Assembly: GCA_016192065.1 (NCBI GenBank)
Contig: JACPUX010000002.1
Coordinates: forward strand, 97,337-161,336
Source: Betaproteobacteria bacterium
Lineage (GTDB): Bacteria > Pseudomonadota > Gammaproteobacteria > Burkholderiales > Casimicrobiaceae
Length of the DNA: 64,000 nucleotides
Direction of reading: 5' to 3'
Shown here: positions 11,450 through 20,552 of the stretch, piece by piece
Layout of the letters: the number at the start of each line of letters is the position of its first letter
Numbering within the stretch: position 1 is the first letter of the stretch
Position numbers and translations under genes: made by a program
The notes under the pieces: generated by a model
The model's database searches: none
The model's input: only the letters and a program-made list of their open reading frames with translations
What the model was told of the DNA's origin: nothing

Positions 11450-12343
11450 TCAGTGCGCCTCCATGATGCGCAAAAACACATCTTCCAGATCCGTGGCTTC
11501 GAGCCTCAAGTCGGTGAGGGGGGTATTACTTAGGCGGCAGTCGGTCAACAGCCGTTCCAGGTCGCCGTAGTCCTTGAGCGGCAGGGTCCAAGTGTCCCCT
11601 CTGTGCGCACTGGCCTGATTCGCCCACTGCTCCGGCAGCGCCGGAGCGCGCAAGTGAGCGCTTAGCGCGCGAAATCGATCGAGCAGTCTTGGCATGGTGT
11701 CGAGGGCGACGATTCGCCCCTGCTTGAGCATGGCGATGCGCCCGCAAAGCGCCTGCGCCTCTTCGAGATAGTGGGTGGTCAGAATGACCGTATGGCCTGC
11801 GACGTTGAGCTTGCGGATGAACGCCCAGAGGGTTTGCCGCAGCTCCACATCGACCCCGGCAGTCGGTTCGTCCAGCACGATCACCGGCGGCTTATGCACC
11901 AGCGCCTGGGCCACCAGCACCCGCCGCTTCATGCCACCCGAAAGCGCGCGCATGTTGGTGTCGGCCTTGTCCACGAGATCGAGGCTGACCAGCAGTTCCT
12001 CGATCCAAGCGGAATTTTTGGTGATGCCGAAGTATCCGGACTGAAAGCGCAGCGTTTCGCGCACGGTAAAGAAGGGATCGAACACCAGCTCTTGAGGCAC
12101 CACGCCGAGCTTGCGTCGTGCGTCGCGAAAGCCGCTGACCACGTCGTGCCCGAGAATGGTAACGCTGCCGCGGTCCGCCCGGGCGAGTCCGGCCAGTACG
12201 CTGATCAGGGTGGTCTTGCCCGCGCCATTCGGTCCGAGTAGACCAAAAAACTCCCCGGGCTGAACCTCGAGGTCGACCGAGTTCAGCGCCTTCAAGGTAC
12301 CAAAGGATTTTTCGAGGCCACGGATGGCGACGGCGGCGGTCAT
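11450..12343 (-). CDS. ABC transporter ATP-binding protein (YadG-like)
   Basis: This 297-residue ATPase has Walker [10 protein letters not shown] near residue 37, signature LSGGMKRRV near 135, Walker B VIVLDEPTAGVD near 155 and the H-loop His in ILTTHYLEEA. It partners with the ABC-2 permease that starts two bases upstream of its stop. The C-terminal 70 residues form a variable extension seen in many exporters of this type. Its 5' side faces the long gap that ends the mla genes, so it may be transcribed from its own promoter. Confidence 0.93.
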   Translation of the reverse strand: MTAAVAIRGLEKSFGTLKALNSVDLEVQPGEFFGLLGPNGAGKTTLISVLAGLARADRGSVTILGHDVVSGFRDARRKLGVVPQELVFDPFFTVRETLRFQSGYFGITKNSAWIEELLVSLDLVDKADTNMRALSGGMKRRVLVAQALVHKPPVIVLDEPTAGVDVELRQTLWAFIRKLNVAGHTVILTTHYLEEAQALCGRIAMLKQGRIVALDTMPRLLDRFRALSAHLRAPALPEQWANQASAHRGDTWTLPLKDYGDLERLLTDCRLSNTPLTDLRLEATDLEDVFLRIMEAH

Positions 12344-12469
12344 CGCGCGATGGGTGCGGAGAGGTTCGGTCGAGATGCGCGCGAGGAATCGAAATAGACG
12401 ATCACAACGCGAAGGAGGCGGATGATAGCACGCGAGAAACTGCCGGCTTTTTTGCCGTTGCGGGTCTAG

Positions 12470-12496
12470 AAAAAAAGAAACCCCGCCTAGGCGGGG
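12470..12496 (-). terminator. Rho-independent terminator on minus strand
   Basis: The 16-bp palindrome CCCCGCCTAGGCGGGG (12481-12496) is followed on the minus strand by a run of ten T with one C. The T run exists on one side only, so it stops leftward transcription. It lies about 445 bp past the mlaB stop, further than expected if it only ended the mla operon. Confidence 0.8.
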
Positions 12497-12650
12497 TCGG
12501 CAACATTTGCCTGACAGGAGACACCCAATCTTAAGCCTGGGAGGCCCCTTCGGGCAAGTGAAAATTTTTTGCGAGAAGCTCGATCTAGGGCTAAGTCAAC
12601 CTCTTATGATGTAGCAAAGGTAAGGATGTTATAGCAATATTTAGTTGTAT
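12481..12650 (-). ncRNA. Candidate small RNA ending at the terminator
   Basis: The DNA just upstream of the minus-strand terminator has no coding signature. It can form short stems around CCCGAAGGGG and TGTCTCCTGTCAGGCA. It is preceded on the minus strand by AT-rich DNA with TTGATT and TATACA 15 bp apart as a possible promoter near 12650-12672. Terminator plus promoter-like DNA with no ORF between them is what a small RNA gene looks like. It could equally be a long 3' UTR of mlaB. I recognise no known RNA family. Confidence 0.3.
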
Positions 12651-12941
12651 ATCATATATTTACAGTAATCAATTGTATTGTCGCCGAGAAGCAGCCGATT
12701 CGACAAAACGATACAGGCTCGGGCCGTGGTCTTGCATGTAAGCACACGCTATCGCGGTCAAGGAAGGCCCTCGCTGCGTTGTCAAAATGCCACGAATCGC
12801 GCAAAAAAGTAGGGGGCCACAGATCGAGCAATCTATACCAAAGTCGCAGTATTTCGCTATGGTATTGCCCGAATGCCCGCCCAAATCTGCCTGATTGGCC
12901 TTATCTCCTTGATCTTTCGGGAGCAGGCGCGAGGGACCGGT

Positions 12942-13226
12942 CTAGCCCTGGGGGAAAAGAAGGTCGGCAACGTCATAGAGATTTGCCAGTGAGCGCACAC
13001 TATCGGTTGCGCCGTGGAAACTGATTTCCTTGCCCTCGCGGTTTGCCCGGCGCTTCCATGCAAGCAGAACGGCGATCGCAGCAGAGTCGGCGTCGCTGAT
13101 ACCGGACAGGTCGATGCGCCGGGTTTCGCTGTGCCAGATCCCTTCGGCGTCATCGAGCAAGGCACTGGCGGTGTCCATCTTGATCGGGCCTTCCACCCGC
13201 CACCCGCTTTCCGTGCGTACGATCAT
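12942..13226 (-). CDS. mlaB: MlaB, STAS-domain subunit of the Mla phospholipid transporter
   Basis: This 94-residue STAS-domain protein has the family core DLSGISDADSAAIAVLLAWKR, including the serine that is the usual phosphorylation site in STAS proteins. MlaB sits on the cytoplasmic face and supports the MlaF ATPase. Its ATG lies within the end of mlaC (4-bp overlap), and it is the last mla gene. Confidence 0.93.
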   Translation of the reverse strand: MIVRTESGWRVEGPIKMDTASALLDDAEGIWHSETRRIDLSGISDADSAAIAVLLAWKRRANREGKEISFHGATDSVRSLANLYDVADLLFPQG

Positions 13227-13864
13227 TTCTTCTGTGCCGTGGCGCTGTTCTTATCCGTCAAGGCCTTGATCAGGCCATCCACACCGGCATCACGCACCAT
13301 ATTGTTGAACTCGTCGCGATAGTTGGTCACCAAGCTCACGCCACCTACGATCACGTCGTAGGCTTTCCAGGAGTTTCCGGTCTTGGCCATGCTGTAATCG
13401 ATGGCGATGGGCTGCGCGCCGGGCTGCATCACCTGTGTGCGCACTACCACATCGGTGTCGGCGGGTTGCATACGCAAGGGCTTGTACTCGATGGTGTGCT
13501 CCTTGTAATTGGCCAAGGCACCAGCATAGGTGCGCACCAGCAAGGTCCGAAATTCAGTAACGAGTTGCTGCTGCTGCGCGGGAGTGGTCAATCGCCAACT
13601 GCGGCCCATCGCGAGGGCGGTCATGCGGCCGAAATCAAAATGCGGCAGAAGTTTGGCCTCGATCATCTCGTTGAGCCGCTTCTGGTTGCCCCCCTGAATG
13701 TCCCGGTCGGCCTTGATCACCGCCAGGACCTCGGCGGCTACGTTCTTGACCAGAACATCGGGCGGTGTCTCAGCTTTTGCCAGTCCGTTCGTGGCCAGGC
13801 CGATGAGCAGTACCACCAAGTACCGCCAAATCAGATCGGCGCGCACCATTCCCGGGGTTCTCAT
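13223..13864 (-). CDS. mlaC: MlaC, periplasmic phospholipid-binding protein
   Basis: This 213-residue protein has an N-terminal signal sequence (hydrophobic core LVVLLIGLATNGLAKA, likely cleavage after AKA). It is a member of the Ttg2D/MlaC family, shown by the MIEAKLLPHFDFGRMTALAMGR segment and the YDVIVGGVSLVTNYRDEF end. It carries lipids between MlaA at the outer membrane and the MlaFEDB complex in the inner membrane. It overlaps mlaA upstream and mlaB downstream by 4 bp each. Confidence 0.96.
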   Translation of the reverse strand: MRTPGMVRADLIWRYLVVLLIGLATNGLAKAETPPDVLVKNVAAEVLAVIKADRDIQGGNQKRLNEMIEAKLLPHFDFGRMTALAMGRSWRLTTPAQQQQLVTEFRTLLVRTYAGALANYKEHTIEYKPLRMQPADTDVVVRTQVMQPGAQPIAIDYSMAKTGNSWKAYDVIVGGVSLVTNYRDEFNNMVRDAGVDGLIKALTDKNSATAQKK

Positions 13865-14550
13865 TCGTCGCTCTCCTTGGGCGGTTTGCCGTCGTGGACC
13901 TGGCTCTGGCGGCGTTGGCTGTAAGCGCCCCGCAGAAAGGTGTATTTGTCGAGCGCCGCCTGTTCCATCAACTTCTCCGCCGGCAAAAGGTTCGCACGCG
14001 CATTGACCAGGCGCAGGGCGGTGGCGGAATTGCGCTCGGGCACGCTTTCGATGTAACCGAGCGGATAGACCTGCGCATCCACCACCAGGCCGACGCCATC
14101 CCGCACATTGCTGGGTCCGAAGAAGGGCAGCACCAGATACGGCCCCGGTCCCATCCCCCAGGCACCCAGGGTCTGCCCAAAGTCTTCCTCGCCACGCTCG
14201 ATGCCCGCCGCGCTGGCGATGTCCAGCAAGCCCAGCAGCCCGAAGCTGCTGTTGAGGGCCACCCGCGAAAAATCATTGGCCGCCTTGGCGCCCTTGCCTT
14301 GCAGCAGATCGTTGACGAAACTCACCACGTCCTGCAGGTTGCCGAAAAAATTGTTGATCGCGGTTCGTGCCGGGGCGGGCGTGATCTCAACGTAGCCCTG
14401 CGCGATCGGCTTCATGATCGCCTTGTCCGATGCTTCGTTGAACTCGAAGATTACCCGGTTCATCGGTTCGAACGGGTCAGCCCGGTGCGGGCCGGTGGCA
14501 CAAGCCCCGGTCAGCAGTGCGACCGCGAAGCAAAGGACGGTTCGCTTCAT
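13861..14550 (-). CDS. mlaA: MlaA (VacJ) outer-membrane lipoprotein
   Basis: This 229-residue lipoprotein has lipobox LLTGAC, putting the lipidated cysteine near residue 17. It is followed by DPFEPMNRVIFEFNE, the hallmark start of the VacJ/MlaA family, and GPYLVLPFFGPSNVRDGVG. It removes misplaced phospholipids from the outer leaflet. In Escherichia coli mlaA lies apart from the other mla genes. Here it sits between mlaD and mlaC with 4-bp overlaps on both sides, so all six components are in one operon. Confidence 0.96.
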   Translation of the reverse strand: MKRTVLCFAVALLTGACATGPHRADPFEPMNRVIFEFNEASDKAIMKPIAQGYVEITPAPARTAINNFFGNLQDVVSFVNDLLQGKGAKAANDFSRVALNSSFGLLGLLDIASAAGIERGEEDFGQTLGAWGMGPGPYLVLPFFGPSNVRDGVGLVVDAQVYPLGYIESVPERNSATALRLVNARANLLPAEKLMEQAALDKYTFLRGAYSQRRQSQVHDGKPPKESDE

Positions 14551-15017
14551 TTCCCACCCCCACCTTCGGCCGCCTTGTTGAACATGAACTGCCCGATGAG
14601 CTTTTCCATTACAAAGGCATCCTGCGTCTTGGCGATACGCTCGCCCGTCTTGAGCATGGTCGGATCGCCACCCGCGTCAAGGCCGATGTACTGTTCGCCC
14701 AGCAGCCCGGAGGTGAGGATCGAGGCAATGGTATCGCGCGTGAAGCTGAACTTCTCCTCGATCCGCAGCGTGACCACGGCTTCGTAGCTCTCGGTATCGA
14801 GCGCGATCGACTCAACGCGCCCCACGCGCACGCCCGAGCTCTTGATCGGCGCGCGCGCCTTCAGGCCCCCGATGTTGTGAAAGCGCGCCTCAAGCAAATA
14901 GCCCGGCGCGGAATTGAAACTCGAGAGGTTACCGACCTTGAGCGCCATGAAAAAGACCGCGGCGATGCCCATGGTCACGAAGACCCCCACCCAGAGGTCG
15001 ATGGCGGAGCGATTCAT
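14547..15017 (-). CDS. mlaD: MlaD, MCE-domain substrate-binding subunit
   Basis: This 156-residue protein has one N-terminal membrane anchor ([22 protein letters not shown]) and a periplasmic MCE domain with the conserved [18 protein letters not shown] stretch. MlaD forms a hexameric ring that binds phospholipid. The start MNRSAIDLW overlaps the mlaE stop by four bases; the longer open frame upstream runs antisense-like through mlaE and is ignored. Confidence 0.95.
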   Translation of the reverse strand: MNRSAIDLWVGVFVTMGIAAVFFMALKVGNLSSFNSAPGYLLEARFHNIGGLKARAPIKSSGVRVGRVESIALDTESYEAVVTLRIEEKFSFTRDTIASILTSGLLGEQYIGLDAGGDPTMLKTGERIAKTQDAFVMEKLIGQFMFNKAAEGGGGK

Positions 15018-15826
15018 AAACCTAACCCCCGAAACATGAATACCGTCAAAATGAAATCCAATCCCAATATGGCCAGCGAAGATGCGACCACCGTGCGGGT
15101 AGTGGCGCCCGAAACACCCTCGGCGGTCGGCGGCGCATCGTATCCTTCGAATACGGCGATCAAGCATACCGCGGCGCCGAAGACCAGACTCTTGACCACG
15201 CCATTCAGAATGTCGCGCTGAAAATCGACCGCCGACTGCATCTGGCCCCAGAACGCGCCAGCGTCGATGCCAATCAGTTTGACTCCGACCAGGTAGCCCC
15301 CGAAGATGCCCATGGTGCTGAACAGCAGGCCCAGGATCGGCATTGAGATCACCCCTCCCCAGAAGCGCGGCGCCACCACCCTGGCGATGGGATCGACGGC
15401 CATCATCTCCATCGCGGAAAGCTGTTCGGTGGCCTTCATCAGGCCGATCTCCGCGGTGATCGCCGAGCCTGCCCGGCTGGCGAAAAGCAGCGCCGCCACG
15501 ACCGGTCCCAGCTCCCGCACCAGCGAGAGCGAGACCAGCACCCCCAGCGCCTCGGACGAGCCATAGCGCTCCAGCACGTCATAGCCCTGCAAACCCAGGA
15601 CCATGCCGACAAAGGTGCCCGACACGATGATGATCACCAGCGACAGCACCCCGGCGAAATAAATCTCCCGCAGCGTCAGCGGAAAACGGCGAAAGGCGCT
15701 GCCCGAGTGCGTGAGCACGGCCGCCGCAAACCGCGACGCGTAGCCGAGGCGCACGATGGCATCGACGACCGTGCCGCCGACCCGCCGCAGCCACCAGGCG
15801 AGACCCGATTCAGCCTGGCTCGGCAT
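15014..15826 (-). CDS. mlaE: MlaE, inner membrane permease of the Mla transporter
   Basis: This 270-residue permease of the MlaE/YrbE family has the characteristic [21 protein letters not shown] segment and a hydrophobic C-terminal half. Together with the ATPase MlaF, MlaB and MlaD it makes the inner membrane complex. The gene starts inside the end of mlaF (17-bp overlap) and ends inside the start of mlaD. Confidence 0.96.
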   Translation of the reverse strand: MPSQAESGLAWWLRRVGGTVVDAIVRLGYASRFAAAVLTHSGSAFRRFPLTLREIYFAGVLSLVIIIVSGTFVGMVLGLQGYDVLERYGSSEALGVLVSLSLVRELGPVVAALLFASRAGSAITAEIGLMKATEQLSAMEMMAVDPIARVVAPRFWGGVISMPILGLLFSTMGIFGGYLVGVKLIGIDAGAFWGQMQSAVDFQRDILNGVVKSLVFGAAVCLIAVFEGYDAPPTAEGVSGATTRTVVASSLAILGLDFILTVFMFRGLGL

Positions 15827-16625
15827 ACATCAGCTCCTCGGTAAGAGGCAAAGCGGGGTAATGAAAGGGCACGGGGCCGTCGGGTTCGCCGTTGACGAAT
15901 TGGTGCACGAACGGCATGGTCGAACTGCGCACTTCGGCGGGTGTCCCGCTCGCCACCACCCGGCCGTCAGAGATGAAGTACAGGTAATCGACTATTTTCA
16001 GCGATTCGTATACGTCGTGCGTTACGACCACGGAAGTGATGCCCAGCGCATCATTGAGGCGCCGGATCAGTTGCCCGACCACACCCAACGAAATTGGATC
16101 GAGGCCGGCGAAGGGCTCGTCATACATGACCAGCATCGGATCGAGGGAAATCGCCCGCGCCAAGGCGACGCGCCGCGCCATGCCCCCGGACAGCTCCGAG
16201 GGCCGCAGCTGCGCCGCGCCGCGCAGGCCGACCGCATGGAGCTTCAGGAGCACCAGGTCGCGAATGACCTCTTCGGGTAGTTCGGTGTGTTCGCGCATCG
16301 GAAAGGCAACATTGTCGAAGACCGTCATGTCGGTGAACAAGGCGCCAAACTGGAACAACATGCCGATCTTGCGGCGCAAGGCGTAGAGCCGGTCGCGGTC
16401 GAGCTCGGCGACCACCTCTCCGGCCACCCTTACCTCACCCATGGAAGCGCGCAATTGTCCGCCGATCAGCCTGAGGATGGTGGTTTTGCCGCATCCGCTG
16501 CCGCCCATGATGCCCACGACCTTGCCGCGCGGAATGCGCAAATTGATGTCATGCAGTACTTGTCGTTCGCCGTAGGCAAAGGCAAGCTCCCGCAGTACGA
16601 CCAGGTCGTCGGTGGTTTCGGTCAC
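15810..16625 (-). CDS. mlaF: MlaF, ATPase of the Mla phospholipid transporter
   Basis: This ATPase of about 271 residues has Walker [11 protein letters not shown], signature [14 protein letters not shown], and Walker B followed by [11 protein letters not shown] start it at the GTG encoding VTETTDD; a TTG two codons upstream (16631) is the only other choice, and neither has a clear ribosome site. It is the first gene of the mla operon. A good sigma-70 promoter lies about 40 bp upstream. Confidence 0.94.
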   Translation of the reverse strand: MTETTDDLVVLRELAFAYGERQVLHDINLRIPRGKVVGIMGGSGCGKTTILRLIGGQLRASMGEVRVAGEVVAELDRDRLYALRRKIGMLFQFGALFTDMTVFDNVAFPMREHTELPEEVIRDLVLLKLHAVGLRGAAQLRPSELSGGMARRVALARAISLDPMLVMYDEPFAGLDPISLGVVGQLIRRLNDALGITSVVVTHDVYESLKIVDYLYFISDGRVVASGTPAEVRSSTMPFVHQFVNGEPDGPVPFHYPALPLTEELMYAEPG

Positions 16626-16664
16626 GTTCAATGCTTGTTTTCAGAAGGCGGGCGTGAGTGCGGA

Positions 16665-16693
16665 ATTCTAGCCGTTTGTAGGGCTTCCGACAA
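16665..16693 (-). promoter_or_regulatory. Sigma-70 promoter for the mla operon
   Basis: On the minus strand TTGTCG and TAGAAT are separated by 17 bp, just upstream of mlaF in the 100-bp gap after the antiporter gene. This is the only good match in the gap and points the right way. Confidence 0.6.
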
Positions 16694-16732
16694 TCACACC
16701 CCGGGGCTGAATATTCTGCATTTTCAGCCTGT

Positions 16733-18724
16733 TCAGCCCGAGCCGCGGTGTTCCCAGGCGCCGCCTTCGAGCAATATGCGCTCGGCCAGCAACAGGTTCT
16801 CCGGGCGCCCCAAAAGCACCACCAAGTCGCCCGGTTCGAATACGAAGTCGCCTTCCGGCCGCCCCAGGCGCGCGTTCCGGCGACGAACTCCGGTCACCTC
16901 GACCAAGCCTTCCAGTTCCAACTCGGCGAGCCGGCGGTCGATGGCGCGCGCACCCTCGGGCAGCAGCACGGAATGCAGCCGCGGCTGCAAATTCTCCGCG
17001 GCGTCGGCGGCGTCACTGCTGCCGTGAAAGAAGCCCCGGAACAATCCGTAGCGTTCTTCGCGCACGGCGCGGATCAGCTTCAAGACCCGGTTCAGCGGCA
17101 CACCGAGCAAGAGCAGCGAATGCGAGGCGAGCATCAGGGAGCCTTCGAGCACCTCCGGTACCACTTCAGCCGCGCCGGCCTTGAGTAGGCGATCGAGATC
17201 GCCGTCGTCGCGAGTGCGCACGATTACCGGCAATTCTGGTCGCATGGCATGCACGTAGTGAATCACTTTTAGCGCGGACGGCACATCGGCGTAGGTCACG
17301 GCGACCGCTCGTGCTTTCGCCAGCCCGGCCGCCATCAAGGCTTCGCGGCGACCGGCATCGCCATAGACCACGCTGTCGCCCTCGGCGGCGGCCTCGCGCA
17401 CGCGCTGGGGATCGGCGTCGAGCGCGATATAGCGGATGTCCTGCTGCTCCAGCAGACGCGCGAGATTCTGGCCGGAGCGGCCGAAGCCGCACACGATCAC
17501 ATGATCCTGCCGCGCCATGGTTTTCACGGCGATCTGGTGCAGCTCCGCGGCGCGGGCCAACCAATCGTTGGCGGTAAGCCTGCGCGCCAGCGGGTCAGCG
17601 TACTGAATTACCAGCGGGGCGGTAAGCATGGACAGCAGCATCGCGGCCAGTACGGTTTGCGTGGTCTGCTGATCGAGCAATTGCAGCCCGCTGGCCTGCG
17701 CCAACAACACGAAGGCGAATTCCCCGGCCTGGGCCAGGTAGAAACCGGTCCGCAGCGCGGCTCCGAGGTTTGCTCCGAAAGCCCTCGCCAAGGCCACTAC
17801 CAGTCCGAGCTTGAACCCTACCGGCAGGATCAAGAGCAGCAGCACCCAGCCGAAGTTGGCGAAGACCACGCGCAAGTCGAGCAGCATGCCCATGGTGACG
17901 AAGAAGAGCCCGAGCAGAACATCGCGGAAGGGCTTGATGTCCTCTTCAACCTGATAACGGTACTCGGTTTCGGCGATCAGCATGCCGGCGACGAACGCCC
18001 CCAGCGCGAGGGACAGACCGGCGATTTCGGTCAGACCCGCGAGTCCCAGGGTAATGAATAGAATGTTGAGCATGAAGAGCTCGCTGGAACGCTGCCGCGC
18101 CACCAGATGAAACCACTCGCGCACCAGGCGCTGGCCGAACACCAGGATCAGCGCTAGGGCCACCACCGCCTTGATCAGCGCGGTGAGCAGATTCATCGCC
18201 ATCGCCTCGACCGGCGCGGCCAGCGCCGGAATTACGATGAGCAAGGGAACCACCGCGAGATCCTGGAACAGCAACACGCCCATGGCATCGCGCCCGTGCG
18301 GCGTATTGATTTCCATGCGCTCGGCGAGCATCTTGCTGACGATGGCGGTGGAGGACATCGCCAGAGCGCCGCCCAGGGCGATGCCGATCCGCCAGTCGTA
18401 TCCCAGGGCGACGCCCAGGCCCAAGGCGGCGGTCAAGGTGATCAGTACCTGCGCCGCACCCAATCCGAAGACGCTCCGGCGCATGGCCTTCAACTGAGGC
18501 AGGGAGAATTCGAGGCCGATGCTGAACATGAGAAAGACCACGCCGAATTCGGCCAGGTAGCGCGTTTGCTGGGTGTCGGGAACCCAGGCCAGGGCGTGCG
18601 GCCCGACGCCGATTCCGACCAGCAGGTAGCCCAGGACCGGCGGCAAGTGAAGCTGGCGACAGATCACCACCACCAGGACGGCGGCGGCGAGCAACACGAG
18701 GATGATTTGCAGGGTCTGCGGCAT
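16733..18724 (-). CDS. CPA2 family monovalent cation:proton antiporter (KefB/KefC-like)
   Basis: This 663-residue protein has an N-terminal transporter domain of about 12 helices (to about residue 385), then an RCK/TrkA-N domain beginning VIVCGFGRSGQNLARL that binds nucleotide. A C-terminal TrkA-C domain holds GRPEGDFVFEPGDLVVLLGRPE. This is the layout of KefB/KefC potassium efflux systems and related antiporters; the ion cannot be told from sequence. The start MPQTLQIILVLL is chosen because membrane helix 1 follows at once, and the open frame upstream of it has no membrane or family character. Confidence 0.9.
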   Translation of the reverse strand: MPQTLQIILVLLAAAVLVVVICRQLHLPPVLGYLLVGIGVGPHALAWVPDTQQTRYLAEFGVVFLMFSIGLEFSLPQLKAMRRSVFGLGAAQVLITLTAALGLGVALGYDWRIGIALGGALAMSSTAIVSKMLAERMEINTPHGRDAMGVLLFQDLAVVPLLIVIPALAAPVEAMAMNLLTALIKAVVALALILVFGQRLVREWFHLVARQRSSELFMLNILFITLGLAGLTEIAGLSLALGAFVAGMLIAETEYRYQVEEDIKPFRDVLLGLFFVTMGMLLDLRVVFANFGWVLLLLILPVGFKLGLVVALARAFGANLGAALRTGFYLAQAGEFAFVLLAQASGLQLLDQQTTQTVLAAMLLSMLTAPLVIQYADPLARRLTANDWLARAAELHQIAVKTMARQDHVIVCGFGRSGQNLARLLEQQDIRYIALDADPQRVREAAAEGDSVVYGDAGRREALMAAGLAKARAVAVTYADVPSALKVIHYVHAMRPELPVIVRTRDDGDLDRLLKAGAAEVVPEVLEGSLMLASHSLLLLGVPLNRVLKLIRAVREERYGLFRGFFHGSSDAADAAENLQPRLHSVLLPEGARAIDRRLAELELEGLVEVTGVRRRNARLGRPEGDFVFEPGDLVVLLGRPENLLLAERILLEGGAWEHRGSG

Positions 18725-18907
18725 GGCACTTTTGCGTGGGACAGGCCCGCGGACACTGTACCACGCCCCCGCGCACACCGTGCGGCGGCGCTCCGCTATC
18801 CTATCGCCGGCCGCGCCGTGGGCCTTCACCGCAGGCCACGCCAGGGCATCCGGCACTGGCGCCGGGACGACCCCACAGACCGGTGGTCGCCGGGTTATAC
18901 TTTTGCC

Positions 18908-19891
18908 ATGTCTGTACCTATCGATTCCGGCCGTGTGCTTGCGCTCGCGCGCGAGGTGCTCGAAACCGAGGCCGCCGCCATCACCGCCCTGATTCATCGC
19001 CTCGACGACCGGTTCGTGGCGGCCCTCAGGCTGATCCTGGAATGCCCCGGACGCGTGGTGGTCAGCGGCATGGGCAAATCTGGACACATCGCCCGCAAGA
19101 TCGCGTCCACCCTGGCCAGCACTGGAACGCCGGCGTTTTTTGTCCACCCCGCGGAGGCTAGCCACGGCGACCTGGGGATGATCACGGCCCAGGATGTGTT
19201 GATCGCCCTCTCGAATTCCGGCGAATCGGCGGAACTACTGGAAATCCTGCCGCATGTGCGCCGTCAGGGCGCGCGCGTGATCGCTCTAACCGGCAAGCCC
19301 GAATCGGCCTTGGCGCAGGCCGCGGACGTGCATCTCAATACCGCGGTGGACGCTGAAGCCTGCCCCTTGGGGCTTGCGCCCACGGCCAGTACCACCGCGG
19401 CGCTGGCCATGGGGGACGCCCTGGCCCTGGCTTTGCTCGATGCCCGTGGGTTCAGCGCCGACGATTTCGCCCGCTCGCATCCCGGCGGAGCACTTGGGCG
19501 ACGCCTCCTGACGCATGTGCGCGATGTGATGCGCAGTGGCGGTGCGCTGCCCGCGGTGGGGACCGAAGCGAGTCTGGCCGAAGCGATCATGCAAATCACC
19601 GGCAAGGGCATGGGTATGACCGCGGTGCTCGATGCCGAGGGCCGCGTCGTGGGCATTTTCACCGACGGCGATCTGCGCCGCTGCCTGGGCAAAGTCAGCG
19701 ACTTCGCGGGTACCCGCGTGCTGGCGCACATGACTGCCCATCCGCGCACCATCGGCCCGGACCAGTTGGCGGTGGACGCGGTCTCGCTGATGGAGCAGTA
19801 CCGCATCACTCAGTTGCTGGTGATCGATGCCAACCGGCGCTTGATCGGCGCACTCAACACCCACGATCTGCTTCGTGCCAAGGTGATGTGA
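18908..19891 (+). CDS. kdsD: D-arabinose 5-phosphate isomerase
   Basis: This 327-residue protein has an SIS domain (VVSGMGKSGHIARKIASTL near residue 47, IALSNSGESAEL near 98) followed by two CBS domains from about residue 205. It makes arabinose 5-phosphate for Kdo. The ATG at MSVPIDSG gives the family length. kdsC, the phosphatase gene that normally follows, is absent: lptC begins 28 bp after the stop. The gene is divergent from the antiporter. Confidence 0.95.
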   Translation: MSVPIDSGRVLALAREVLETEAAAITALIHRLDDRFVAALRLILECPGRVVVSGMGKSGHIARKIASTLASTGTPAFFVHPAEASHGDLGMITAQDVLIALSNSGESAELLEILPHVRRQGARVIALTGKPESALAQAADVHLNTAVDAEACPLGLAPTASTTAALAMGDALALALLDARGFSADDFARSHPGGALGRRLLTHVRDVMRSGGALPAVGTEASLAEAIMQITGKGMGMTAVLDAEGRVVGIFTDGDLRRCLGKVSDFAGTRVLAHMTAHPRTIGPDQLAVDAVSLMEQYRITQLLVIDANRRLIGALNTHDLLRAKVM

Positions 19892-19919
19892 TGCCGAGCC
19901 TTCCAGCGGAGCGGCAAGC

Positions 19920-20552
19920 ATGAAGCCGGCCTGGCGCCAGCGCCAGGATCGCCTGGTCAATTGGTTTCCCGCGCTCGCCTTGGCGCTCCTCGCCCTGTTG
20001 ACCTACTGGCTGGATCAACAAGTCGGGTCCGGTTTGCTTGGAGGCCGCAAAGCCCAACTCAAGCACGAGCCCGACTACTTTCTCGAACGATTCCTGGCCA
20101 CCCGCCTGGGCGAAGACGGCCGCCCCTACCAGACCCTGCGGGCGGAGCGCCTGGAGCACTATCCCGACGATCGCTCGCTGTTCATCACCGAACCGCAGCT
20201 GCGCGCGCGGGACGACCGTGGCTACACCATCGAGGCTCAGGCCAAGACCGGCCTGGTTCAAGATTACGGCGATAGCGCGCTGCTCACCGGCGCCGTGCGG
20301 ATCGTGCGCACGCCGCCGGAGAACGCCAAGGATACGCGCGGCCAGATCACCCTGGTCACCGAAGCGCTGCGCATCGTCCCCGACAGGCAATGGATGGAGA
20401 GTGATCAGGCGGTGACGATCACCGACCGCCGTGCGATAATTCAGGGCGTCGGCATGCAGTTTGACGGCAAAGCGGAGACCCTGAAGGTTCTCGCCAAGGT
20501 TCGCGCGCAATTCCAACCCGCCCCCCTGAATCGCCCCCCCCAACTCCCGTGA
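19920..20552 (+). CDS. lptC: LPS export protein LptC
   Basis: This 210-residue protein has a single N-terminal membrane anchor (WFPALALALLALLTYWL) and a periplasmic beta-jellyroll. Family residues such as PDYFLERF and the repeating short beta strands fit LptC. It links the LptBFG transporter to the LptA bridge. Its stop overlaps the GTG start of lptA. Confidence 0.93.
   Translation: MKPAWRQRQDRLVNWFPALALALLALLTYWLDQQVGSGLLGGRKAQLKHEPDYFLERFLATRLGEDGRPYQTLRAERLEHYPDDRSLFITEPQLRARDDRGYTIEAQAKTGLVQDYGDSALLTGAVRIVRTPPENAKDTRGQITLVTEALRIVPDRQWMESDQAVTITDRRAIIQGVGMQFDGKAETLKVLAKVRAQFQPAPLNRPPQLP

Larger units (their letters stand above)
12344..12941. other. 598-bp intergenic region, AT-rich centre, no supported gene
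   Basis: This gap separates mlaB from the ABC ATPase gene within a co-oriented block. It contains a clear minus-strand terminator (12470-12496), then about 150 bp that could fold (possible small RNA), then a strongly AT-rich stretch at about 12600-12680 that looks promoter-like on the minus strand. The short open frames in it have no family signature and I do not call them genes. Confidence 0.6.

Noticed and set aside
12669..12884. Short open frame on the minus strand in the AT-rich gap
   Set aside because: No ribosome site, no recognisable motif and irregular codon use; the gap is better read as regulatory or non-coding.
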